Shown piece by piece: positions 11,741-24,540 of a stretch of 64,000 bases of DNA (position 1 is its first letter; each line of letters opens with the position of its first letter). The translations under genes were made by a program, and so were the position numbers. Below the pieces are notes generated by a model. The model ran no database searches. It had not been told where the DNA came from and was given only the letters and a program-made list of their open reading frames with translations. This stretch comes from Circinella umbellata (Eukaryota > Mucoromycota > Mucoromycetes > Mucorales > Lichtheimiaceae): the NCBI GenBank assembly GCA_025093555.1, contig JAIWNF010000077.1, positions 118,789 to 182,788 of the forward strand, given 5' to 3'.

Positions 11741-12361
11741 CCGTCACCGCTCGATATAACGATATACCCCGTCAGACCAAAAGTGATTCGTTATATCGAA
11801 TTCTTGATCTGAGTTGTAATGATCGGGTAAAATCCTATCCATATGTACTTGACTTCACATATATTATGTCTTACAAAAAGAAGAAAACTCTAAGCACATT
11901 ATATAATTCGTACTGTAAATAAGCTATAAAAATAAAAGAGTTCTTTTTTTTTCTTTGCGCGTACAGTTTTTATTATTAAATATTCCTGGACTTATTCCTT
12001 CTAACTGAATTAAAATCATATGATCACGTATAATTAATGCTGATCTCATATAAGAAAAAAATACGAGTGTTGTACTTCTCTATTGTTTATAAAGACATTC
12101 AAAATGACAAGAACAAGTTCGACTTGCATAATTGGTAAAAAAAAAATCTGATTTTTACAAGAAAGAAGCAGAAGCAGGATATCACTGGCTTTCTGCTTTT
12201 CTTGGAAAAGGCGATGCCTGAAGATAGATTTGATGTTCAAATCATTTGCTAAAACCCTATCGGATATCGTTATATAAAATTAACGATATTTCCCCCTTAA
12301 TCTGTCTTGACCCTCAAAACCCTATCGTTATATCGAATATTTTTATATCGAGCGGTGACGG
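11741..12361. mobile_element. MITE-like element, TIR CCGTCACCGCTCGATATAA, TA target
   Basis: The ends are inverted copies, CCGTCACCGCTCGATATAA at 11,741 and its complement ending at 12,361. TA flanks both sides (11,739-11,740 and 12,362-12,363). The ends and the target suggest a non-autonomous mariner/pogo-type element. The interior (about 620 bases) has no transposase frame, and the 64-68-codon ORFs look accidental. The right flank is the start of an R400 repeat copy. Confidence 0.75.
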
Positions 12362-12890
12362 TATATACACCGATCTAATTCAAACATAATAATATCAGTT
12401 ACTTTTTTATTATACCATATCAAATAAATCATATATAGCAAATGAAGCATATAATAATATAATAATGTATAATAAGAATATACCAATCATAATATAATAT
12501 AAAACATTGCATGTACATATCAAATATATTGAAACTAAAACAACAAGTAAACCCATCATCGTAGGATAGAGTGATTGTATATCAAAGAATATAAATACGT
12601 ACAGTTGAACCCCGTATTTTGCACGCCTCTCAGCCTATGTTTTCGATCCCACTTTTTGCACACCCCCGGTTTTTGCACTACTTTCAAGTCATATCCCACC
12701 TGTGCAAAAAAACCGGGTTCAACTGTATAGACTCAGAATTAAATAATATAGAATTATCTTTCCATCTTGACACTTGATCCATATAATAAAAGAGCTAATC
12801 GATTCTCACAAGACATATATTTGTTATCTATTTCTATCCATATATTCTCTTACCTTATTTTCATCCAAATTTCCCATCCATACGATAGGC
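12362..12890 (-). repeat. R400 repeat copy, interrupted by a MITE
   Basis: On the minus strand this matches units at 56,050-56,420 and 63,268-63,700. Shared landmarks include the ACCGATCTAA segment, CCATCATCGTAGGATAG, CAAAGAATATAAATA and the AATCGATTCTCACAAGAC segment. A 124-base element (12,602-12,725) interrupts it. Related copies at 56,200 and 63,420 are uninterrupted and act as empty sites. Confidence 0.7.
12602..12725. mobile_element. 124-base pogo/Tigger-like MITE
   Basis: It begins CAGTTGAACCCCG and ends with the complement (CGGGTTCAACTG), flanked by TA at 12,600-12,601 and 12,726-12,727. Short terminal repeats starting CAGT with a TA target are typical of pogo/Tigger-like non-autonomous elements. 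An internal GTGCAAAAA motif also recurs in inverted form. Insertion into an R400 copy is supported by uninterrupted copies elsewhere in the window. Confidence 0.8.
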
Positions 12891-12917
12891 ATATCGTTAT
12901 AGCGAGAGGTGACGGTA
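12891..12917. mobile_element. Solitary end of the 11,741-type element
   Basis: This resembles the right end of the element at 11,741-12,361 (GAGAGGTGACGGTA against GAGCGGTGACGGTA), with two mismatches over about 23 bases. No partner end is nearby, so it is a truncated relic. Confidence 0.5.
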
Positions 12918-13339
12918 ATGTTTTACGTAAAGGTTTTTATGGATGGTTAAATTCAGATAATACACTATTGTATAATCTAGGAACTGTGATTCTGTTCATT
13001 AATTTCTAATACTAGAAGTCAGAAAAAAAAATCTCACATCCCTTTATCCATTATGATTTAAGAAATGAAAAAGTTTAACTAGCTACGTACAAGAAAGGAT
13101 AAACAGGATTAGTGTGTCCTCTCAATTGTATACACAAAAAGTGTAAGCGGTTTATCTAAGGAACAGTGATGATTTAAAAGATAACTTAAACAACTTACAT
13201 AACCATGTATGTCGGTTCTATTAACCCAGAAAGTGATAGTATAAAAATATACCTATATTATTATGTTTAATATACTATATGTATAAATAGAAATAAGCAC
13301 CATTTAAAAGATCACATTAATTCATTATTTTTTCTATTA

Positions 13340-14822
13340 ACTATTATTAATAGCTTCAGAACAACCATTAGACATACGTAACAAATATATCTGTTTTTTG
13401 GCCAATTGATCCAATCCTTCTATTGTTACATCATGCAATGATTTCAGTGTGATCCGTTTGGTAATATTATGACTGCTTAACGCTGCTGTTGATGATAAGC
13501 CTAAAATGAACCATGTGGAGTCATCCACAGAAGGTAAGTCGAATAATGCAATGGAAACCAATGCAGAGAACAAGTTCAAATGCTCACAAGATCTATTAAT
13601 CCTTCGTGCCCTTATGAAAGATGCAGATTCGATAACTATAATGAATAATATTTTGATAATTCCTAATGCTTCTACTACTTTAATGTCAAGAAATTCACGT
13701 CCTGAAAGTGATACATATGCTGATCGTCCTAGGCTAAGTTGTTGTTTTGAGATAAATCAAAGTCAGCAGCATTTTTCTCTTCCTCTGTGCTGCATTCAGT
13801 GACCATGGATGCTTTCACATAAATATTAAATACCTTAACGATTATATCCTTAGCTTATAGATTATTAGGATAGTAATATCCATCATCCATATTAATCCGA
13901 CCTACTTGGAGGTTCGATATGTATTTCAATTGTTCTAATTTATTCAAATGTTTTGATGAATTTCTTAGTTCGGTACCAAATATTAACGGATCATGGAGTT
14001 CGAAATATTGTAGTGATGGTGGATTGGATAAATAAAGTGTTGCTAACAAGAACGGATAATAAGAAAACGGAACAGCAAGCGACATTAATCGGTCCATTGG
14101 ATGATGGATGAAGGTTCTACTTGATAAACAGGTGCAAATGATAACACCATTTCTTCAATCGTATCAGAATATTGATCCAAAAACGAGATAGAACGATCTG
14201 CTTCTTCAATCTCCATATAAAGTACTCTTAATGCTCGTGATAATATTTATGTTGTGGTTCTCTTATTATACTTGTTTTGTGCCAACGGTTTTTGGATGAT
14301 ACTGATGTCTGACATCTGTGTCATACCATAGACCGCAACGGTAATCAAATGACAGTGCTTCCAACTGGGGACAATGGCGCTGAATACTATCCAATATTGA
14401 AGCATCCATATTCCGTTTATATTTCAGGCATAAAATTTGTAAATTTGGACATTATTTTAAAATATGATCCATAAACAATGTTTCAGTAAATCCAATTTCA
14501 ATTTTAAGATGCCTTAGTGATGAACATAACAAGTTCTCATCGTTTTTCATCGAAAAAAATAACGAATAAAGATGCTGGTGATTCCCGTGGAGTTGAATAA
14601 AATCCTTCGAGCGAACAGGGACATACATGGCGAAAATATCCAAGTTGATGACATGTTGATAGAATTTTTAGTATAGATTGAAATGGGTTGGATGAATAAA
14701 TATTTCATTGTCCGCAAAACCTTGTTGCTCAGTTTTTTGAGTGGTGACACAAAGTTTCTTTAATGTGTTTGCTATGTTTAACAGAACTGTTGTGGGAAAT
14801 TGAAAAACGATATCAAACGATT
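13340..14822 (-). pseudogene. F-box/LRR pseudogene, exon-2 region only
   Basis: Minus-strand sequence is homologous along its length to exon 2 of the gene at 48,232-50,332. Matching blocks from 5' to 3' are FPTTVLLNIANTLK (start near 14,822), SSLRHLKIEIGFTETL, LDSIQRHCPQLEALSF, EEADRSISFLDQYSDTIEEM, and SSHNITKRITLKSL near the end. Stops and frameshifts break it, for example after RTTT near 14,250. Nothing resembling exon 1 or the F-box lies upstream. It is more diverged than the left-arm fragment, so it is an older copy. Confidence 0.75.
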
Positions 14823-15857
14823 AATAACAATCTATAGTTTTGGAGAATAATTTTATGACAAAGTGCTAAATTATGAGTACTCTAATATCAAAGTATCTTC
14901 TAAAATCCCCTCTCTTATATTTATATTCTGTATAAGTATATAAGGCTATACCATTGATGACATAACTATATTAACTTACTATACAGATTCAAAGTTTTTA
15001 AAATGTTTAAATATCCATTAGAGATTTGATTTTATAGTGTTTGTTTAAAATACTTTAAATCCGTTGAATAATTGAGATTTAGTTCTGATATATGTCGACC
15101 TATTCTTGTTAAAACAGTTGGAGTAGTTGAAACGTACTAGTCATAATCACTTGAAAAAATGCGCCATGAAGACCATGAAGAGGTTCTCAGCAAATAGGTT
15201 TTCCTTTATTTTGATGCTGTGAACATTTCGATCAGTTTATAAATTCCGAAATATTTCAAAATATTGAGGATTAGCTCTAACGGTAGTTGTGCGACATGAT
15301 CAATTTTTTTGGTATTTGTATTGTTGTTGTTGTTTTCATCACGACACTTTTATCCAAAGTCATTGTCGCCGCTGGAGTTTCTGATTGTTGTAACTGGTTT
15401 GGTAAAGTAGATTAGTATGTTATCATGGGGAAGCTAAAAATTTATGGGCTCAGCTTTTAGATTTTTTTGCCTTTAAAAATGTCATGTGAGTAAATGATTT
15501 GTGTGATGGTTGTTATAACAGCACTCTATTTAAAAATAGTATACCCAGATTTTGATAACGAGGCAGTTTGTTATAGCATTCTTTTGCACTATATATCATT
15601 TATTGGTTTCTACAAGTTTTTTCGATATACACATATAATATATTTTTTACTGGATAATAATAAAAAATAAATGATTTACGGTTTGGTTCCTGAAACTAAA
15701 GTGTACTTGATAGCTGCATAAATAATTAATAGCAAACTGTGGCTTATTTCCAAAAATGGACAACAATTCCTTCTCTACCAATACAACGACTTTTTAATTT
15801 TTTATTTTTTTAAAAGTATAATAGATCTCCTGGTTCTTCTTTTGAATAATTTCAAAA
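14823..15857. other. Intergenic, upstream of NSUN5
   Basis: AT-rich DNA between the F-box/LRR pseudogene and NSUN5. No ORF, repeat or RNA gene that I can support. The NSUN5 promoter should lie in its right-hand part. Confidence 0.5.
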
Positions 15858-18125
<2,268 letters not shown>

Positions 18126-18879
18126 TCTCTTGTTCTTTCCCATAAACATGTCATGACATACACGTATACATAATATTACATACATTTTTATTGTAAATAG
18201 TATTTTTTTCACATAATTAATAAACCTAATAACTGATATTTTGCTTCTATATTTTTTTGCTATTACTACAAAATCTTTACAAGGATTTCGTTAAAATAAA
18301 ATATCATAAAAAAAAACTTAAGCTAAAAAGTTTAATCACTAACTCTTTATATTGATTTACCTACACACTCAACCCCACGGATAATGGCCATTTTCACAAA
18401 CCTACGTTTTCTTTTTATTATTAGCACACCGATCTAACTATTGTAGACCAAAGCAGCTTTTATTTTGCATGATACTATAATCATATTTATCATCACATTA
18501 AGTAGTACGTATTATATTATACATAGTATCACACAATATCGGTTTGCATATGAATCATTTAAAAAAAGCATTGTTCATTGTTTTCGAATATTACCAACAT
18601 CAAAATTTCAGGTTTATCATGTACATTATAAAGTGTCACAGTCAATATTACATAGATTCTTGATAATAAAAATGAACTACACAACAAAGCAAAAAAACTA
18701 CACACTTCTTTCTTGCTTATTGAAACTTCCTCGTCCGAACAAATTGATTCTCCTCCAGAATTAAAAAGTAATTTTTAGATTGCAAATTATGTGTAGTCAA
18801 CTCCAGTATCACTTCGTAGTGATATCCATACCCATAGTGTTAACATCTTTATGATATATTAATTGAGAGTGAATAGTCG
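18126..18879. other. Intergenic, no supported gene
   Basis: AT-rich spacer downstream of NSUN5 with no supported gene or repeat. The 99-codon ORF at 18,465-18,764 is low complexity and has no motif. Confidence 0.4.
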
Positions 18880-19260
18880 TGTTTATAAAAATGATCTGTA
18901 AACTCCGTAGTATGTCGTCCAGCAACACAACACCACGGAGATACGTAAATTATAATCACCCACGCACAGCAGCAACCCGCACGCCATCAGTTTTATTTGA
19001 TTCTTTATTTGAATTTTTTGCTTCAATCTATTAATAATTGTATTCAAAGTAGCTTCTATATCGATTTTGTCCTGCATGTCAATGTCATCAAGCATATGTG
19101 AAAAACTATTGGCTAATGCGAATATAATATCGTACGACGGCTTTGTGCATGCTTGAAAATGAGTTTCGTTGAGCGCTCGATTGATGATCCCTTCTTTGCG
19201 ATTTCCACCTAAAAAATCGAGTAATTAGTTTGGAACATCATTCACTATGCTAGGAACGAC
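18880..19260 (-). pseudogene. Relic of an unrecognised coding gene
   Basis: The minus strand holds a coherent coding-like stretch from about 19,220 down to 18,883, including ACTKPSYDIIFALANS, DDIDMQDKIDIEATLN and IINRLKQKIQIKN. It is followed by low-quality sequence and has no start context. A second unrelated open block lies at 19,360-19,545 on the same strand. The codon pattern looks real, but I do not recognise the family. It is probably a decayed gene or transposon remnant. Confidence 0.35.
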
Positions 19261-19545
19261 GTACACTGCGTGAATTATGCTGAAATATATTCAAAGCTGT
19301 CTCAACCATCAACGCAGGCTTAGACATCATTACTTCAACTTGACTCCGCCTGGTAAAAATTATAAAGATAAATACAGTAATCTACCGAGAGTGGCTCTCA
19401 CGTTGGGACATTTTTTCTTCATAAAATGTAATTCTGGGAGAAGATATTGAACGTCAGGCATTATAACAACTGATGTTACAGTAGATTTACATGCGTCTGT
19501 TTGATGTCTTTCAACTTGATGTTCTTGTCCGATTGATAGGTACAT

Positions 19546-20079
19546 ATTTTATCATATCTTAAATACAGTACTCGACTTGAAATCTTTGTATTTTAGAGTT
19601 CTCCATGGTAATTGATGTATTTCCTCATCTTTACTTTACTCGACATGATCGACGATTCAATGATGCTCATTATCTATGTAATCATACTCTTCACTGTTGA
19701 AATTTCTTGATACACCTTTACCTGGTTGGTCACACGAATATAAAAGCATGTGGTGACCATTCATTTCTTCCTTACCTGGAACGATCCGAGATACAAATAC
19801 GTAAGTCAAAAAGGTTGACATTTTTCACTCCAACGGCAGCAGCTAACAATTCGTTCTATCTTCAAGGTCAGCTGAATTTTTATTCCGATAATATACAATA
19901 TACCTTTTTTTATTCAACATCTTTACTTTCTTAGATCATTGATAAAAAAGAAAATAAGTATTAACAGTTTTGTTCTCTTTTATTTGTTGCTATCAATAAA
20001 ATAATAAAAATAGTATACTGTTTTTTACATGCTATGAGAAAAGATTATAAAAAAAAAAGAAGAGAGATAATTAAGAACT
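19546..20079. other. Intergenic, no supported gene
   Basis: AT-rich spacer with simple A and T tracts. Short ORFs here have no recognisable motif. Confidence 0.4.
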
Positions 20080-20360
20080 ACTATGGTAGTACTAAAATTT
20101 TTAGTTAAAGGCCAAACGTGACAATGAAAGATAGAGAAATTGTACAACAGATATTTTTTTTCATTGGTAGTAAATTGGCGTCTGTGATTCAATAAGAAAA
20201 TAAAATTGATAAAGAAGTTGAAGAAAAATATACGTACTACCTTATAATACCAATTTTGGACTGTATTTGAGTACGTAACATTGACAAGAAATAAGGTTTA
20301 AGACTTAGCATTAAGGCTGGACCCAGATTTTTTCTTTTACTCTTTTTGCTTGACCACGGA
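20080..20360 (+). promoter_or_regulatory. Upstream block shared by the two HET genes, second copy
   Basis: Counterpart of 7,540-7,800, with the same order of short identical segments (AAACGTGACAAT, GTACTACCTTA, AATAAGGT, TAGCATTAAGG). The TIR element that follows the first copy at 7,923 is absent here. Regulatory meaning is inferred from position only. Confidence 0.5.
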
Positions 20361-21025
20361 TTTTTTTATCTTTAAAAAAAAACAATATCAAATATTTACA
20401 CCTCATAACGTTAGGTCTCAATTATGTTAATGAAAATGCTTCGCTTTGTATTTTTAAGTCTATTTAATATTTATATAATTCTATTATTATGTAAACCAAA
20501 AAAAGGATACAGTTAATTTTTCTTTTGTTTCTATTAAATCATCTCTTATAATTCAGCGTCTTTGAAGACTTATCGACCGAGTTGGATTGTGTCAATAAAA
20601 ACCCCTGTTGGGGACAGAAAAGGTTACAAAAAAGGATACAAAAGGAAAATACGTATTTCGATAGTCTTTCCTAATTCAAGTTTTAGGTGCTCATCTCTTC
20701 CTTTTTCGTCCACCTTGTTGAAGTCTTATTATTATCCAGAAACATTTCGAATCAATATATTCGAATGTGTCTCTCTTTTTCTTTTCTTCTCTTTCACTTC
20801 CACTTTCTCTCTCTTCTTGAACAAAGCTCTATTCAGTATTGATTTTTGGAAAAAATAATATAGAGTAAAATTATTACGTTTGTAAAGTAGTACGTCCCAT
20901 GTAGAATATAGTATATCTTTATTTTGCAGCAACAATGATTTAAAAGCGTAACGAAAAAAAAACACATCTTGGCTGATAAACTTTTTTTTTCCTAGAAGAA
21001 TCAACAAGAGTGAAAAAAAATAACA

Positions 21026-23013
21026 ATGTATATCACATATTGCCGAAATCAAAAATCTGTAGACGCGGTAGATAGAACCAATTATAGACTTAGTGTTACC
21101 GGTGGAGAATATCGGCCTACCTGGCTGGTTCGCGTTTCTGATTGGCAAAAAGTACCAGGTACAGAAGCAGTGGAAGGGTATCACACTATTTCATATTGTT
21201 GGGAACAATCAGGCGAGGTTGTTAAAGATGAAACTGATGACGGCAACGACGAGTATGACTTAGTCGATAACGGTAAACACTGTATTGTTGAAGGATACAA
21301 TGTAGGAGAAGGTTATGTTTATCATGGCGGGGAAAGTTCTGAGAGTGACGAAAATGAAGATGATGATCAAGAAGATGATGATCAAGAAGATTGCGAATAT
21401 GGAGATGAAAAGGAAAATTTCCAAGATAATTTTGAAGATGCTAATAGCGTCGATAAAGAAGACAATGAAGACATTAATAATAAAGATAACGAAGTAGAGG
21501 GTTTATCGGAGGGCTCGGAAGATGATTCTGATAGTGACGAAGAAAAAGAATTAAGCGATGCTTATTATGTCACCTGGTGTTTCCCAACATCAGAATCCGC
21601 TAGTAAAAGATATGTTACATATGATCAACTATTGCAACAAGTATGCAAGGACTTCCAAATTGAGTATGTGTGGTATGATAAAGTATGTATCGATCAGGCA
21701 GACAACGAAGCCAAGTCACATGAAATTAAGCAGATGCACGTTATACAGTTGCTATGGTGTCTGAAGCCCTTCTTTATGATTTGAATCACTTAAAAGAATC
21801 TTCTTTTCTTTCTGGCCACATAGCACAAGAATACTTTTTAGCTGATGTTATCGCCTCTTGCTGGTTCAAACGAAGCTGGACTCTTGAAGAAGTAATGATG
21901 GCTCGACGCATCTTAATAGTCGGAACCAATGCTAATATGTTTCAGTATAGTTTACATTCAACTGACATACCAACAACACCGGACACTATGTCCAACATTT
22001 TGCTCGATTTTGGAGCAGCAGAACACAAGAAGGGTAGTGTTAATCAAGCACTCTCTTTTGCTCATTTTCGAACAAGTACAAAACAACACGACATAGTATA
22101 TGCACTGAAGAACACTTTCTCTTATATATTTGACGACATGAAAGTCAACTATTCAGCAGACATAAAAACAGTATTCGACAACTTTTATCGACATGTTGCA
22201 ACAGAAGATCTTTCTATACTCTGTTTTGGATCCAATAGTGATCTTGATGGAAATATATATTCAATAAATACCATGGATAAGTACAATTTACCTTCATGGA
22301 CTGGTGTTGCTGGAAGACATTCACAAAATAGTGTCACAATTACGAAGTCCCCAGAATTGGAATGCTATATAGATGACACTATGTTGATGAACGTAACAAC
22401 ATCGCGTTATTGGAAAATATCTATCACAGCATATGAACATGGCTGTTATTCTTTGTCAAAAAATAGTGATGAATATACTCGTGAGTATCATGAAAAACTT
22501 TATAACCTTGGCAGGGCTAGATTCAACGACGAGTGGACTAATATGGATACAGCAGACAAAGATACCGTATTGCTGGAATGGCTGTTGTTTATGCAAAATT
22601 CAGTATGTTCGCTTATGACACACTACCATGAACGTCCAGATGGCTTACTTACGCATATCAGACCACTTACATTAACTGAAGATTGTGAAGAGTGCATAAT
22701 ATTACCAATCTTACTTGAATCACATACACCAATGCAAGACCAACTTGATAAAAATGTAACAGGCTTTACTGTTGTTGACTATGACCGGAGTTACTGTCTT
22801 CCTGTGGTACGTGAATGTACAAAGGGCACTGGGCGATATAAGTCAATAGGCATTTATTATCTTGGAGACCGGGACGTTAGTTACCAACCATCAAGTGGAT
22901 TGAATTATTATATTGGGAGAGAGAATATTAATATGGATGACCTTGGAGAGATAATTAATGCTTTATTTGAAAATGATTGTCATGATGTACCAAAAGAATT
23001 TATTATTGAATAA
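21026..23013 (+). pseudogene. HET-domain gene paralogue broken by a 19-base deletion
   Basis: The first frame runs 21,026-21,784 and the second from about 21,740 to the stop at 23,011-23,013. Together they align end to end with the HET protein at 8,802-10,697. The break lies after EIKQMH. The intact gene has 19 bases (9,402-9,420) between two copies of ATGCAC, and here one ATGCAC (21,734-21,739) joins directly to the downstream sequence. That is the outcome of slippage between short direct repeats. The lost bases encode the conserved KIYSNA part of the HET core. The rest of both frames is open, so the damage is recent. The acidic insert (about residues 91-194) is ~38 residues longer than in the paralogue. 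If the upstream frame is translated, it gives 252 aa without the third HET block. Confidence 0.85.
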
Positions 23014-23153
23014 AAGATACAATACAGTAATCATTTATTATTTAGTGTCATGGAATTAAGAATGTAAAGACACCGGAGATTCCAAGGGTCTAGAAAAGAT
23101 CTTCCTAAAAACAAAATTATCATACCTTAAGATAAAACAATTTTAAGATACAT

Positions 23154-23713
23154 TGTTACGTTCGTTGGTAGCAAGACCTTCGGAGTAACGTTAAAAAGAG
23201 ATAAATAGGGGTTAAGCAAGTAAAAAGTATATTTTAATATAAGACTTTATGTCTATTTGTATTACTAAGATTATATATATTGAAGTGGGAGTTCACGCTT
23301 TCGGTTTTTTTTATGCCGAAACCACTAATAATAGAAGTAATGGATAAGTTCTCAAAATAATAAGACTAATAATAATTTGTTTATTGATTGAATTTAATTA
23401 AAGAGAAAATATTGATAATGATGAAAAAGAAAATGGGATAAGAAGTGAACTGAGAATTGTGTGAACTGTGAACTAAAGATCTTTTGAAAACTAAAATGAA
23501 AGGACTATTTATACTAAAATATACGCGGGAATAATTCACACGATAGAGAAATTGTTACTAAATAAAAGGAAAAAGAAATAACTGTAGAAATAATTGATGT
23601 TATCCTTGATGAAATAATTTCATTATTTGAGAAAATCTCAACGAAGATAATATAAAAGGAAAATAGTAGAAATCAAGTCAATTTTATTGGTTAATATAAT
23701 TTACGGCGTAACA
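23154..23713. mobile_element. Solo LTR of a retrotransposon
   Basis: A 560-base unit starts TGTTACG and ends CGTAACA, so it has TG…CA ends within a 7-base inverted repeat. It is flanked by a perfect 4-base direct repeat ACAT (23,150-23,153 and 23,714-23,717). A hairpin-like pair (CTTTCGG and CCGAAA around 23,308-23,330) and a TATTTATA box near 23,507 lie inside. There is no internal coding region, so it is best read as a solo LTR, probably Ty3/gypsy-like. The superfamily is not certain. Confidence 0.75.
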
Positions 23714-23717
23714 ACAT

Positions 23718-24237
23718 TCTTCAGATGACATACCAGAGATTACCCATCATAATAAACAATTAATAATATATATAGACCAACTCATACATATAAATTATAA
23801 TCTTTATTATATTTATAAAAATAAACGCTATTTTAAAGAACTCGTCGTTTTATTTACTTTTTATTATGGAATTAAAATATTATTCAATCGTACACCTCAG
23901 TGCTAGCTGGTACGAGTAACACATCATCTATTTATTTTCTATATCGAATTTAATATACATATCTATTATGAACACTCCCTTTTATTATGAGTCAGAAAAG
24001 CTATTACGTATTACTGCCAATCCTGTCAAAAGTATACCAGCAACCATTTTGAACCGAAAGTATTTATTTGGATAGATATCTTAAAAAGCACTTTGATTCT
24101 ATTAAAGCACGCCATCACAGTTTGGCGCGAGCTTCTTTTTCATGTTTCAAATTCTTTTGTAATAAACTTTAAATATTTAAATGAATATAACATACGAAAA
24201 TTATGTTCTCAGATACTTGAATATTTTTCGAATAATT
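23718..24237. other. Intergenic, no supported gene
   Basis: AT-rich spacer between the solo LTR and a HET fragment. The ORF at 24,093-24,302 overlaps the fragment antisense and is not supported. Confidence 0.4.
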
Positions 24238-24540
24238 TTTCTATAGCGCATGTTCGACTTGAAAATTCTTGTATATGTACTTGTTGCAAAAGTTCGTCGT
24301 AATATGCGACATATCGTATAATTGTTGCTTTTGACTTTGGTTCACACAGACATACTCGTTGTGGTTATTTGATTCTTTATGTTCGTCAGCAGCATCATAA
24401 TTAAACTTGTGAATTTTCCCTTTTATCTCCCTTTCCACAACCTTCTTGATTATCATTTTCCGCGTCATAAAAGTTGACTGGCCTTATAATATTATATTTG
24501 CATGATTTGTATTTTTCAACAATGCAGTGTTTTTTTCAGA
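24238..24540 (-). pseudogene. HET gene fragment (insert to second HET block)
   Basis: On the minus strand the DNA matches the intact HET gene from about its codon 90 to codon 178, including GAAGGTTGTG, GAACATAAAGAATCAAATAACC and ATTTTCAAGTCGAA-type segments. The frame is shifted relative to the gene and no other part of it is adjacent. This is an orphan internal fragment, opposite in orientation to the HET genes to its left. Confidence 0.75.

Noticed and set aside
20562..20640. YRPSWIVSIKTPVG-like reading upstream of the second HET gene
   Set aside because: Resembles the YRPTWLVRV start of HET proteins, but only about ten residues match and the rest is low complexity; chance or a tiny relic cannot be told apart.
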